This document shows positions 1 through 6,572 of a stretch of DNA of 8,407 nucleotides, in pieces. The notes beneath the pieces are model-generated. The model did not search any database. It worked only from the letters and a program-made list of their open reading frames with translations, and was not told the origin of the DNA. The translations under genes and the position numbers were made by a program. The stretch comes from JAOAHC01 sp964593045 (GTDB lineage: Bacteria > Bacillota > Clostridia > TANB77 > CAG-465): assembly GCA_964593045.1 (NCBI GenBank), contig CAZQJQ010000034.1, positions 1 through 8,407 on the forward strand, in the 5' to 3' direction. Position 1 is the first letter of the stretch; every line of letters starts with the position of its first letter.

Positions 1-22
1 TGTTTTTTCACCTTTATATAAT

Positions 23-65
23 AAAAAATATACCTATACATAATATTGTATTAGGTATATTTTTT
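23..65 (-). terminator. Bidirectional intrinsic terminator after the metal-uptake operon
   Basis: The arms at 23-36 and 52-65 are exact reverse complements (14 bp). The pairing can continue a few bases inward past one bulged T, around a small AT loop. The A-run of one arm and the T-run of the other give a U-rich 3' end whichever strand is transcribed. It lies 10 bases beyond the permease stop codon, where the minus-strand operon should end. Bases 1-22 hold nothing else recognisable; a plus-strand use would serve a convergent gene outside the window. Confidence 0.75.
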
Positions 66-75
66 ATTTTGTTTT

Positions 76-882
76 TTATTTTGTTTTTATGTTTGTATTT
101 GCAAATATTCTTGAAAATAAATAAACTAGTCCATTTATAATTACAATAGTTGCACCGGTTGAAGCATCAAATTTATATGAAAGCATCAGTCCTATTATAC
201 CACAAACAAGAGATATTATAATTGAAAAAAGGAGGTATTGTTTCATATTTTTTGATATATTTCTAGCCGATGCGCATGGTATTATTATAAGTGAGTTAAT
301 TACAAGTATTCCTACCCATTTTATAGCAAATGCTACAACAACTGCAACAATTATAGAAAAGATTATTTCATATAACATTACATTTACCCCTCTGCTTTTT
401 GCAAGTGTTTCATTTATTGATATAATAATTAATTTATTATATATTATGTACATTATTATACATGTAATTATTAATGTTAGAAACATAGTAGATATTTCTT
501 CTTTGGTAATACTTAGTATGTCTCCTATTATATAATTTGTATAATTTGCAAAACTTCCATTTGCTGAAAGTAGTACTATTCCAATTGCCATTGAAATAGA
601 TGATACAATACTTATAATTGTATCACTATTTTCTTTTTGTTTAGCTTTTAATACTGTTATAACAATAGCTAAAAATGCAGAAAATATTGCAACTGACATA
701 TTGGTTGCTATTCCTATTCCAAATAACGATCCAATTCCTACCCCTGTAAGTGCACTATGACCTATTGCATCAGAAAAGAATGACATTTTGTTGTTTACTA
801 TAACTGTTCCAATTATTGCTAAAAGAGGAGTAACTATAAGTATTCCTAAAAGTGCATTTTGCATAAATATATAATTAAACAT
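76..882 (-). CDS. znuB: Zinc/manganese ABC transporter permease (ABC-3 family, ZnuB-like)
   Basis: This is the membrane channel subunit of a metal-ion importer, which carries Zn2+ (or Mn2+) delivered by the binding protein and is powered by the ATPase encoded just upstream. The 268-residue product is almost entirely hydrophobic, with about seven to nine membrane segments, the usual size for the ABC-3 (ZnuB/MntB/PsaC) family. Near residues 34-50 it carries the family's conserved FFSDAIGHSALTGVGIG-type stretch, and near 195-210 the LVINSLIIIPCASAR stretch. The ATG is preceded by a G-rich ribosome binding site (AAGGGGG) lying in the 17-base gap after the ATPase stop, so it is the last gene of the operon; the hairpin at 23-65 follows. 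Family assignment is secure. Zinc rather than manganese is inferred from the partner binding protein. Confidence 0.93.
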   Translation of the reverse strand: MFNYIFMQNALLGILIVTPLLAIIGTVIVNNKMSFFSDAIGHSALTGVGIGSLFGIGIATNMSVAIFSAFLAIVITVLKAKQKENSDTIISIVSSISMAIGIVLLSANGSFANYTNYIIGDILSITKEEISTMFLTLIITCIIMYIIYNKLIIISINETLAKSRGVNVMLYEIIFSIIVAVVVAFAIKWVGILVINSLIIIPCASARNISKNMKQYLLFSIIISLVCGIIGLMLSYKFDASTGATIVIINGLVYLFSRIFANTNIKTK

Positions 883-899
883 TGATTACTTTCCCCCTT

Positions 900-1625
900 T
901 TAAAAAAGTTCATTGTATTCTTTACTGTTAAAAACTTCTTCTGGTTTACCTTGTTTTAATACTTTGTGATTTAAAAGTATAACTTTATCAGCATATTTTT
1001 TAACCATATTAAAATCATGTGATATTAATAGTATTGTTATATCATATTCTTTTCTAAGTTTTGATACAATATTATAGAACATCTTAAGTCCATTTTGATC
1101 TATTCCAGATACTGGTTCATCTAATAGTAATATATCTGGCATTGGACTAATTGAAAGAGCAAGTATTACTCTTTGTAATTCTCCTCCTGATAAACTACCT
1201 ATTTTTTTGTTTTTTAATTCGCTAGCTTCAACTAGTTTTAAAACTTTATCTATTTTTGTATCTATGTTATAGCTTGTACCAAAAAACACTGGTTTTTTTT
1301 CATTTGTAGAAGCTATAAATTCACTAACAGTCATAGGATAATCCTTATCATATTCTAATATTTGTGGTACATATCCAATAATAGGTTTTTTAACAAAATG
1401 ATTATTATGTGATTCAAATACCAATTCTCCTGTGTGTTGTATATCAGAAAGCATAGCCTTTAATAAAGTAGACTTACCTGCACCATTTGGTCCAACAATT
1501 GCTGTGAGTTCAGAACAATGAAGATGTATATTTACATCTTTTATTATTTCTTCTCCTTCTTTTACAACACTAAAATTATTTATTTTCGTACAACATACTT
1601 TTTTTGCTTTACAAACATCATTCAT
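900..1625 (-). CDS. znuC: Zinc/manganese ABC transporter ATP-binding protein (ZnuC-like)
   Basis: This is the cytoplasmic ATPase that drives the metal importer. All nucleotide-binding motifs are present in the 241-residue form: Walker A GPNGAGKST at about 45-53, Q-loop YVPQ near 85-88, signature LSGGELQR at 145-152, Walker B ILLLDEP at 165-171 and the switch histidine in ISHD near 203. The frame can be extended six codons upstream to a TTG, but that extension contains the GGAGG ribosome binding site. The ATG at 1623-1625 lies nine bases after it and is the better start. The start overlaps the end of the binding-protein gene (ATGAATGA), which suggests translational coupling. A CC pair sits near the N-terminus (residues 11-12); no role can be assigned to it. 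Confidence 0.93.
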   Translation of the reverse strand: MNDVCKAKKVCCTKINNFSVVKEGEEIIKDVNIHLHCSELTAIVGPNGAGKSTLLKAMLSDIQHTGELVFESHNNHFVKKPIIGYVPQILEYDKDYPMTVSEFIASTNEKKPVFFGTSYNIDTKIDKVLKLVEASELKNKKIGSLSGGELQRVILALSISPMPDILLLDEPVSGIDQNGLKMFYNIVSKLRKEYDITILLISHDFNMVKKYADKVILLNHKVLKQGKPEEVFNSKEYNELF

Positions 1626-2517
1626 TAGTAAGAGCCTCCACAATTAAATCTATATTTTTAGTCATTTTATCTTGATATGCGTTATATGTTAAATCTCCTC
1701 CTGTTATATTATCAAGTTCATATACTTTCATATTTAATTCATTTGCAACTGTTTGAGCTGCATCTTTACCTGAATTTTCTTCATTAAATATTGCCTTCAC
1801 ATCTTCTTTTTTTGCAAGTTCAACTATTTCTTGAAGTTTATTTGCTGATAATGTTTCTTCTTCATCTGAAGTAAGAGTAGCAACTACATTAAGATTATAG
1901 TCTTTTGCAAAGTAATCAAATGAAGAGTGTGACATTATTACATTTTTATTTGATATACTTGATAATTTTATATCTGCATACTGTTTAAGAACATTTAATT
2001 TTTGTAAATATAACTCCAAATTAGAACTATAACTATCTGCGTTTTTAGAATCATATGCTATAAGTTGATCGGCAATATTTGTTACTTGCTCCATATAATC
2101 ATATATACTCAAGAATGTATGTGCATTAATTTCATCTTCTCCTTCAATAAGTGATATACCTTCACTAGAATCAATTTTATATGTATCAAGTTTATCAATA
2201 AAATCAGTCATTGTTTTTTCCATTTCAGCACCATTTAATACTATGATATCTGAATTTTCTAATTTTTTCATATCTTTAGTTGTAAGCGAATAATTATGTA
2301 AACATCCAACGTGTTTCTCATTAAGTAGATATATATTTACATCTTCTATACCTTGTGTCAAATTCATAAGTGCAATATATTGTGGATAAAATGTTGCTGT
2401 TATATCCACTTTGTTAGGATCATTTCCTTCAGTTTTATTTGATAATATATATATTATACCTATTATTACTATTATAGCAACAATAGCTCCTATTAATTTT
2501 ATTTTGTTATTTTTCAA
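1618..2517 (-). CDS. znuA: Zinc/manganese ABC transporter substrate-binding protein (ZnuA-like)
   Basis: This is the extracellular metal-capture protein of the importer (cluster A-I, ZnuA/PsaA family, about 300 residues as usual). Likely metal ligands are H74 (in LHNYS), H133 (in NAHTF) and H197 (in SHSSFDYF). Histidine at the third position is the ZnuA pattern, whereas PsaA/MntC-type manganese binders have glutamate there, so zinc is favoured. The His-rich loop of many zinc binders is absent. The N-terminus (residues 7-25) is one hydrophobic helix with no cysteine after it, so there is no lipobox; the protein is probably held by an uncleaved anchor, unlike most Gram-positive binding proteins. 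The start is TTG, six bases after a GGGGGG ribosome binding site. It lies 15 bases after the flippase-like gene and overlaps the ATPase gene by eight. Confidence 0.9.
   Translation of the reverse strand: MKNNKIKLIGAIVAIIVIIGIIYILSNKTEGNDPNKVDITATFYPQYIALMNLTQGIEDVNIYLLNEKHVGCLHNYSLTTKDMKKLENSDIIVLNGAEMEKTMTDFIDKLDTYKIDSSEGISLIEGEDEINAHTFLSIYDYMEQVTNIADQLIAYDSKNADSYSSNLELYLQKLNVLKQYADIKLSSISNKNVIMSHSSFDYFAKDYNLNVVATLTSDEEETLSANKLQEIVELAKKEDVKAIFNEENSGKDAAQTVANELNMKVYELDNITGGDLTYNAYQDKMTKNIDLIVEALTNE
1635..1639 (-). promoter_or_regulatory. Ribosome binding site fixing the znuC start
   Basis: The minus strand reads GGAGG nine bases before the ATG at 1625 and inside the end of znuA. It falls within the longer TTG-started reading of znuC, so it rules that start out. 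Confidence 0.75.
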
Positions 2518-2523
2518 TTAAAT

Positions 2524-2529
2524 CCCCCC
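2524..2529 (-). promoter_or_regulatory. G-run ribosome binding site for the UUG-started znuA
   Basis: The minus strand reads GGGGGG six bases before the TTG at 2517, in the short gap after the upstream stop codon. No ATG is available in frame before residue 51, so TTG is the credible start. Confidence 0.65.
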
Positions 2530-2532
2530 AAT

Positions 2533-3591
2533 TTAAATACAGTTTTCGTATTCATCAATTTCTTTTTTATTTGTATTTTCTTTTATTCTAGAACCAAATA
2601 ATATTGTTATAACTCCTCCAACTAATATTGGTATATAGAATGTATAAATTCTCCAGAATAACACAGCCATTTTTATTTCATTTTGTGGAAAATAGCTACT
2701 AAACATTATATAGAACCCACCCTCTGCAACAACACCTGCTCCAGGTATAGGCACAAATGCCATTATAAGGGTAAGAAATGCTTGAGCAGATAACATATCA
2801 AAAAACACATTATTGTTATATTCAAAAGATCTATATACTGTATATGCTATAACAAAAAAAGTAGTTAGTTGTAGTATAGTAAAAAAAGTAGCTTTTAATA
2901 TTACTATTTTTTCATTTTTTAGCGTTTTAAATTTATCATGAAATTCATCTGTACTTTCTCTTAATTTTTTTAATTTCTCATGTAAATTAGATATAATACC
3001 GAATTTAGATAAAATTATATAAAATGGTTTTAATACATTAAATACTATTTTTTTATTTACACCAATTAATATAAGTACAACAATTATAGCTAAATTAACA
3101 CTAAATCCTACTATTGCAAGATCAACAAAATTATTTAAAATACTTTTGAAATACTTAAATTTAAATATCAGTATAACAGCAGTATATATTACATGAACAG
3201 CTTGAAATACTATAAACTTTGCAAGAAGAATTGCTGCACTATCACTAGCTACTCTTTTAGACTTTACCATTTCAATTAATTGTGCTGGTTGTCCTCCAGT
3301 TGAAAATGGCGTTATATTATTAAAAAACTGAGCTATCATTGTAAGTTTAAAACTATTTAAAAATTTTTGATTCTTATACTTATTTTTATATATAACATGT
3401 AAAGAACATGCCTCAAAAAACCAGTATAAAAATATACATAAAAGTCCTACAAGTGCCCATTTAAGTTCTACTTTCTTAACAACATTTATCATATTTGCAG
3501 TTCCATCAGCAATAATCATATAACCTACTAAAACCACAAAAATTATAGCAATTATACCAAGGTTTATAAGAGTTTTATTTATTTTTTTCAT
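2533..3591 (-). CDS. Flippase-like membrane protein (UPF0104 / LPG-synthase transmembrane domain)
   Basis: This is a 352-residue polytopic membrane protein, with about seven to nine hydrophobic segments, of the UPF0104 (COG0392, PF03706) superfamily. That family includes the membrane half of MprF and the AglD/YbhN-type proteins and is often proposed to move lipids across membranes. Family landmarks are FFNNITPFSTGGQPAQ at about 89-104 and FVPIPGAGVVAEGG at 279-292. There is no C-terminal aminoacyl-transferase domain, so it cannot make lysyl-phosphatidylglycerol by itself. Its ATG lies inside the end of the glycosyltransferase gene (17-base overlap), with a GGATGG-type site upstream; this implies coupled production and makes a glycolipid the likely substrate. 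The znuA start follows after 15 bases. The family is sure; the transported substrate is inferred from context only. Confidence 0.85.
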   Translation of the reverse strand: MKKINKTLINLGIIAIIFVVLVGYMIIADGTANMINVVKKVELKWALVGLLCIFLYWFFEACSLHVIYKNKYKNQKFLNSFKLTMIAQFFNNITPFSTGGQPAQLIEMVKSKRVASDSAAILLAKFIVFQAVHVIYTAVILIFKFKYFKSILNNFVDLAIVGFSVNLAIIVVLILIGVNKKIVFNVLKPFYIILSKFGIISNLHEKLKKLRESTDEFHDKFKTLKNEKIVILKATFFTILQLTTFFVIAYTVYRSFEYNNNVFFDMLSAQAFLTLIMAFVPIPGAGVVAEGGFYIMFSSYFPQNEIKMAVLFWRIYTFYIPILVGGVITILFGSRIKENTNKKEIDEYENCI

Positions 3592-4645
3592 GAAATTTAT
3601 TTTTCCATCCTTTTTTTCTACCTATTTTATATATTTTGTTATAATAACTTCTCCACATTTTACTAACATTTTCTTCACTATAATATTTTGAACATTTGTC
3701 AGCTCTTTGACTCGCTTTATTATAATAAAGTTCATCATTTTTAAGTCTATTTATTTTTTCCACAAAATCATTAACGTTATTTCCAGACACATAAAAACCA
3801 TCTAGTATACCTTTATATAGCTCTATATCTCTTAATAATATTGGTATTTTACAATTTGCAGATTCAAGTATCGACATTGGAAATAACTCTTCAAAAGAAG
3901 GTAAAAACATTATATTTGCAATATTATACAAATTATTCATTTCTTCTCTTTCAACTATACCTAAAAATTTAACATTTTTAGGAGGATTTTCTACTACTTT
4001 TTTTATCTCTTCATATCCACTAGAAATTTTTTTAAAAGAAAATCCACCAGCCCACAAGAAAGTAATATTTGGTAATTTTTTTGCAACTTCTATAAAATCA
4101 AAAATACCTTTTCTTTTTTGCAATTGTCCAACACCTAATACAACAAACTCATCTTTTTCTATATTATATTTTTTTCTTATTTTATGTTTTGTCTCTTTAT
4201 CTAATTTAAAAAATCTTTTTTCAGAAACATAATTAGGAATATATGTTATTTTATCCCTGCTAATACCATACTCTTCTAGTTTATCAATAAAATATGGATT
4301 TACAGTAATTAAAAAATCCATACTTTTATAGAAACCAATAACATATTTATAAAACACTTTTTTTATAAACTTAGGTAATTTTATACTATCTTCTAAAGTT
4401 TCTGGTAAAAAATGTACATATCCTACTGCACATGATTTTATTTTAGTAAAAGGTAATGCTAAATAATACTCTAAGTTAATTGTATGATAATGCATTATAT
4501 CTGCAAATTTCACACGATTGATACTAACTTTATATGTATCATTTAGATTATCAATAACTAAACTTACCTGCTCTTCATATGCGGACATTACACCTTGTCC
4601 CTTAACTTTATTTGCACTAGATAGCATATTTATAGTTCTGTTCAA
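3575..4645 (-). CDS. GT4 glycosyltransferase, probable (glucosyl)diacylglycerol glycosyltransferase (LafB/CpoA-like)
   Basis: This is a 356-residue GT-B fold retaining glycosyltransferase of family 4. Visible landmarks are an N-terminal nucleotide-sugar loop region (KVKGQGVMSAY, 13-23), YVHFLPETLEDSIKLP at about 76-91, the GQLQKRKG phosphate-binding stretch at 173-180, WAGGFSF near 198-204, and the EX7E motif E253-E261 within EELFPMSILE. This combination resembles the Firmicute enzymes that add a second hexose to monoglucosyl-diacylglycerol (LafB, CpoA), making diglycosyl lipids used in the membrane or as lipoteichoic acid anchors. The enzyme acts at the inner membrane face. The start is TTG behind AGGAAGTGAT, which matches nine of ten anti-Shine-Dalgarno bases; an ATG at residue 7 is the alternative. 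The gene overlaps the flippase-like gene by 17 bases. The first-step glucosyltransferase is not in the window. Exact sugar and acceptor are uncertain. Confidence 0.8.
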   Translation of the reverse strand: MNRTINMLSSANKVKGQGVMSAYEEQVSLVIDNLNDTYKVSINRVKFADIMHYHTINLEYYLALPFTKIKSCAVGYVHFLPETLEDSIKLPKFIKKVFYKYVIGFYKSMDFLITVNPYFIDKLEEYGISRDKITYIPNYVSEKRFFKLDKETKHKIRKKYNIEKDEFVVLGVGQLQKRKGIFDFIEVAKKLPNITFLWAGGFSFKKISSGYEEIKKVVENPPKNVKFLGIVEREEMNNLYNIANIMFLPSFEELFPMSILESANCKIPILLRDIELYKGILDGFYVSGNNVNDFVEKINRLKNDELYYNKASQRADKCSKYYSEENVSKMWRSYYNKIYKIGRKKGWKNKFHEKNK

Positions 4646-4650
4646 TTTTT

Positions 4651-4660
4651 ATCACTTCCT
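4651..4660 (-). promoter_or_regulatory. Ribosome binding site deciding the UUG start of the GT4 gene
   Basis: The minus strand reads AGGAAGTGAT five bases before the TTG at 4645. This is an almost complete match to the 16S rRNA 3' end and supports TTG over the ATG six codons later. Confidence 0.7.
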
Positions 4661-4702
4661 AATATTATTATGCTACGTTTTATGTTATTTATTAACAGAA
4701 GA

Positions 4703-4731
4703 ATTATATCATACTACAGTTACTTTTACAA
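4703..4731 (-). promoter_or_regulatory. Possible internal promoter for the GT4-flippase-znu genes
   Basis: On the minus strand, a -35-like TTGTAA (4726-4731) and a perfect -10 TATAAT (4703-4708) are 17 bases apart, predicting a start near 4696 and a leader of about 50 bases. The -35 overlaps the stop codon of the upstream small gene. A 6-bp inverted repeat, TTACTT-TTAC-AAGTAA at 4720-4735, covers the -35 and could be an operator or just chance in AT-rich DNA. If real, the glycosyltransferase and importer can be expressed separately from the first gene. Confidence 0.4.
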
Positions 4732-5025
4732 GTAATTAATTATTCTGACCTTGTATAAAACAAGGCTAAAAGTATATGAAAAATCATACTCTAATCTAAT
4801 GTTATATAAACATATAAATAATAATATAGCATGTAGCACAAATATATTCACTTGAAAAATAGATAGTATATAGTCAGTAGCATGATGTATTAAAAAACAA
4901 TAACTACAATTATCTTCATGACATGTTATTAAGTGAAATATATTAAATGAAGTAATTGATATAATAAAAGAAGATATGATAAAAAATGCAATAAATAATA
5001 TAATATAAATTTTTTTAATTTTCAA
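4726..5025 (-). CDS. Small two-helix membrane protein with Cys/His cluster, putative metal binder
   Basis: No characterised family is recognised with confidence. The 99-residue product has a hydrophobic helix at about 4-25, a short outward loop and a second helix at about 57-75. The loop carries TCHEDNCSYCFLIHH (34-48), giving C35, H36, C40, C43, H47 and H48: a compact C-x4-C-x2-C plus histidine cluster of the kind that binds Zn2+ or another soft metal. The longest frame starts at an ATG at 5052, but that ATG touches the -10 box and lies upstream of the predicted transcription start. The TTG at 5025, seven bases after GAGGG, is the likely start. As first gene of the metal operon beside a Fur-type box, it may sense, chaperone or hand over metal at the membrane. 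From memory, similar small CxxC membrane proteins occur beside metal importers in Clostridia; this was not checked. Confidence 0.7.
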   Translation of the reverse strand: MKIKKIYIILFIAFFIISSFIISITSFNIFHLITCHEDNCSYCFLIHHATDYILSIFQVNIFVLHAILLFICLYNIRLEYDFSYTFSLVLYKVRIINYL

Positions 5026-5032
5026 AACATAA

Positions 5033-5037
5033 CCCTC
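5033..5037 (-). promoter_or_regulatory. Ribosome binding site fixing the small protein's UUG start
   Basis: The minus strand reads GAGGG seven bases before the TTG at 5025. The upstream ATG at 5052 has no such site and would not be in the mRNA if the promoter at 5053-5081 is used. Confidence 0.65.
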
Positions 5038-5052
5038 AATTCTAATATACAT

Positions 5053-5081
5053 ATTATAATATATATTAAATAATAAGTCAA
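5053..5081 (-). promoter_or_regulatory. Sigma-A-type promoter of the metal-uptake/glycolipid operon
   Basis: On the minus strand, TTGACT (5076-5081, five of six consensus bases) and TATAAT (5053-5058, six of six) are separated by exactly 17 bases. The predicted start is near 5046, with a leader of only about 20 bases before the UUG start. This is the best promoter seen in the window and is adjacent to the Fur-type box. Confidence 0.75.
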
Positions 5082-5086
5082 CAATT

Positions 5087-5101
5087 TGAAAATGATTTTC
5101 A
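5087..5101 (-). promoter_or_regulatory. Fur/Zur-family operator (perfect 7-1-7 inverted repeat)
   Basis: TGAAAAT-G-ATTTTCA is a perfect 7-1-7 palindrome, the architecture used by Fur, Zur and PerR in Firmicutes. Aligned as 19 bases (5088-5106) it agrees with the classical Fur box GATAATGATTATCATTATC at most positions. An overlapping AAAATGA-ttt-TCATTTT repeat (5089-5105) could seat a second dimer. The box lies five bases upstream of the -35 hexamer. With a zinc importer downstream, Zur is the natural candidate, but the site alone does not tell Zur from Fur. Confidence 0.7.
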
Positions 5102-5138
5102 TTTTAATGTAAATATTTCATATTTATTAAAACACAAA

Positions 5139-5172
5139 AAATGTGAGAGAAATTTATTTTCTCTTCACATTT
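5139..5172 (-). terminator. Intrinsic terminator after the FAD oxidoreductase gene
   Basis: AAATGTGA plus GAGAAA (5139-5152) pairs with its near reverse complement (5158-5172), with a single bulged base and a five-base loop. Read on the minus strand, the stem is followed by a T-rich tail. It lies about 77 bases past the oxidoreductase stop and before the operon promoter, so the two units are transcribed separately. The rest of 5102-5248 is AT-rich with no other recognised element. Confidence 0.7.
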
Positions 5173-5248
5173 GTTATACAACATATTACTTTTTATTTAA
5201 CTCTTAATTTTCATATTATATACTAAATTATTTTATCTTTTTAATTTT

Positions 5249-6457
5249 TTATCTTTCAATTCTAAATAAATTCATATCTTTTGTAAAATAACCTTTTACT
5301 GCATCTTTTAACATACTAGCACCAATTTGTGAATATAGTATTCCATTTGTACCAAAACCTAAATTACAAAAACAATTAGGCATACTTTCTATTTCATCTA
5401 TAATAGGAAGCGTATCTTTTGTAATTGCATAATTTGCATTAAAGGCATATTCTATAGGTATATCATCTATTTTATTAAATGTTTTAAAAAGTGAAGAATG
5501 CAGTCTTCTATATCTATCATTTGAAAAATGTAATAAATATGAATCATTTAGCATTTTATCTGTAAGCTTTATATCTTCTCCGCTATACATTATTCTATTA
5601 TCATCTAAAAATCGTATATAATGGAAAGGATAAGTTGTATCTCTTGCTGTAAAATTAGTATCTAGCTTTTTTAACTCTTCTAATGGTTTAGTAATTATAG
5701 CAAAAGTTCTATACACTTGTGCTGGTGAATTTTTTATATATTTCAAAGTTTCATATCCTGTCGCAAATATAACTTTTTTGGCAGATATGTTAAAATTATT
5801 ATTTGTTATACATTTTAAGCTAGCAGAATTAAAAATAATATCTTCTATATTTGTATTCTCATAAATTCTAACATTTTCGAATTCAGATAAATATTCAAAC
5901 AATTCTTGTGTAAACATATATGGATTTATAGTAGCACTACCATTTTTAGTTAAAATTCCACTTGTTAAATTAAGTGTATTATGCGAATCTAAATAAGAGG
6001 TCTTAAAACCATGTTTTTTTCTCATTTCATGCTCTTTTAACATATTTTGTTTATGAGTAAATTTATTTGTATAATATAGAGCATCTTTTCTTTTAAATTC
6101 ACCTTTTTTTCCTATTTCTTTATCTATTTTTTCTATCTCATCTATTGCATTTTCACACATTTTATATATTTTTGCTGCTTTTTGCTCACCTATTATCTTT
6201 GCAAGCCTATTTAAATCAACATCTATTTGATATTCTAAACTAGCAGATGATGCAATGGTATTTCCATATCCTACTATATTTTTTTCTGCAACTATAACAT
6301 CAAAACCTTCTTTTGCAAGAAAATATGTAGTTAATGCTCCAGTAATTCCGCCACCAATTACAAGAACATCACAAGAAGTATCCTTATGTAAATATGGATA
6401 CATATTTTTTATGTTATTTACTTTTTTCCAATAAAGATTACCTTGTGTAAATTGCAT
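5249..6457 (-). CDS. FAD-dependent oxidoreductase, DAO / glycine oxidase-like family
   Basis: This is a 402-residue flavoenzyme of the D-amino-acid/glycine oxidase superfamily (DAO, PF01266), whose members oxidise an amine or amino acid with FAD. The N-terminal Rossmann motif is DVLVIGGGITG (GGGITG at 35-40), with the ribose-binding acidic residue E58 at the end of strand two. Internal landmarks are YPFHYIRF with MYSGEDI (the GGED-like motif of the family), and a C-terminal FAD contact NLGFGTNGI at about 365-373. The frame is open 17 codons further upstream, but AGAGGTGG lies inside that extension, seven bases before the ATG at 6457, so this start is preferred. There is no signal peptide, so it is cytoplasmic. 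The gene stands alone, with a hairpin terminator downstream and a divergent gene upstream. Substrate cannot be named: D-amino acid, sarcosine/glycine and polyamine-derivative oxidation all remain possible. Confidence 0.85.
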   Translation of the reverse strand: MQFTQGNLYWKKVNNIKNMYPYLHKDTSCDVLVIGGGITGALTTYFLAKEGFDVIVAEKNIVGYGNTIASSASLEYQIDVDLNRLAKIIGEQKAAKIYKMCENAIDEIEKIDKEIGKKGEFKRKDALYYTNKFTHKQNMLKEHEMRKKHGFKTSYLDSHNTLNLTSGILTKNGSATINPYMFTQELFEYLSEFENVRIYENTNIEDIIFNSASLKCITNNNFNISAKKVIFATGYETLKYIKNSPAQVYRTFAIITKPLEELKKLDTNFTARDTTYPFHYIRFLDDNRIMYSGEDIKLTDKMLNDSYLLHFSNDRYRRLHSSLFKTFNKIDDIPIEYAFNANYAITKDTLPIIDEIESMPNCFCNLGFGTNGILYSQIGASMLKDAVKGYFTKDMNLFRIER

Positions 6458-6464
6458 ATTTTTT

Positions 6465-6472
6465 CCACCTCT
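6465..6472 (-). promoter_or_regulatory. Ribosome binding site fixing the oxidoreductase start
   Basis: The minus strand reads AGAGGTGG seven bases before the ATG at 6457. It lies within the longer possible frame that starts at 6508. Confidence 0.7.
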
Positions 6473-6497
6473 ACCATTATTTTTTACAATAAAAAAA

Positions 6498-6527
6498 ATA
6501 TTATTCATTTTTTCTTGTTATTTTCAA
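6498..6527 (-). promoter_or_regulatory. Possible promoter of the FAD oxidoreductase gene
   Basis: On the minus strand, TTGAAA (6522-6527, five of six) and TAATAT (6498-6503, four of six) are 18 bases apart and precede the ribosome binding site by about 25 bases. The intergenic region is so AT-rich that chance matches are likely. No comparably convincing pair was found for the divergent CAP gene. Confidence 0.3.
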
Positions 6528-6572
6528 TTATATTTTAATTTAATTTGCACAAAATATTTTTAGGTGATATTA

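Noticed and set aside
2533..3591. Lysylphosphatidylglycerol synthase (MprF)
   Set aside because: Only the membrane domain is present; the C-terminal aminoacyl transfer domain is missing, so the enzyme name would be wrong.
4518..4739. Plus-strand open frame of 73 codons
   Set aside because: It lies antisense over the start of the glycosyltransferase and its promoter, with no ribosome binding site or recognisable family; a shadow frame.
5050..5052. ATG as start of the small Cys/His membrane protein
   Set aside because: It immediately follows the -10 box and so precedes the expected transcription start; GAGGG precedes the TTG at 5025 instead.
5102..5248. Riboswitch or small RNA in the gap downstream of the oxidoreductase
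   Set aside because: The only structure found is the terminator hairpin; the rest is AT-rich and shows no conserved-looking fold or leader.
6522..6535. Second Fur-type box in the divergent oxidoreductase/CAP intergenic region
   Set aside because: Only a single half-site (ATTTTCA on plus) is present with no inverted partner at the right spacing.
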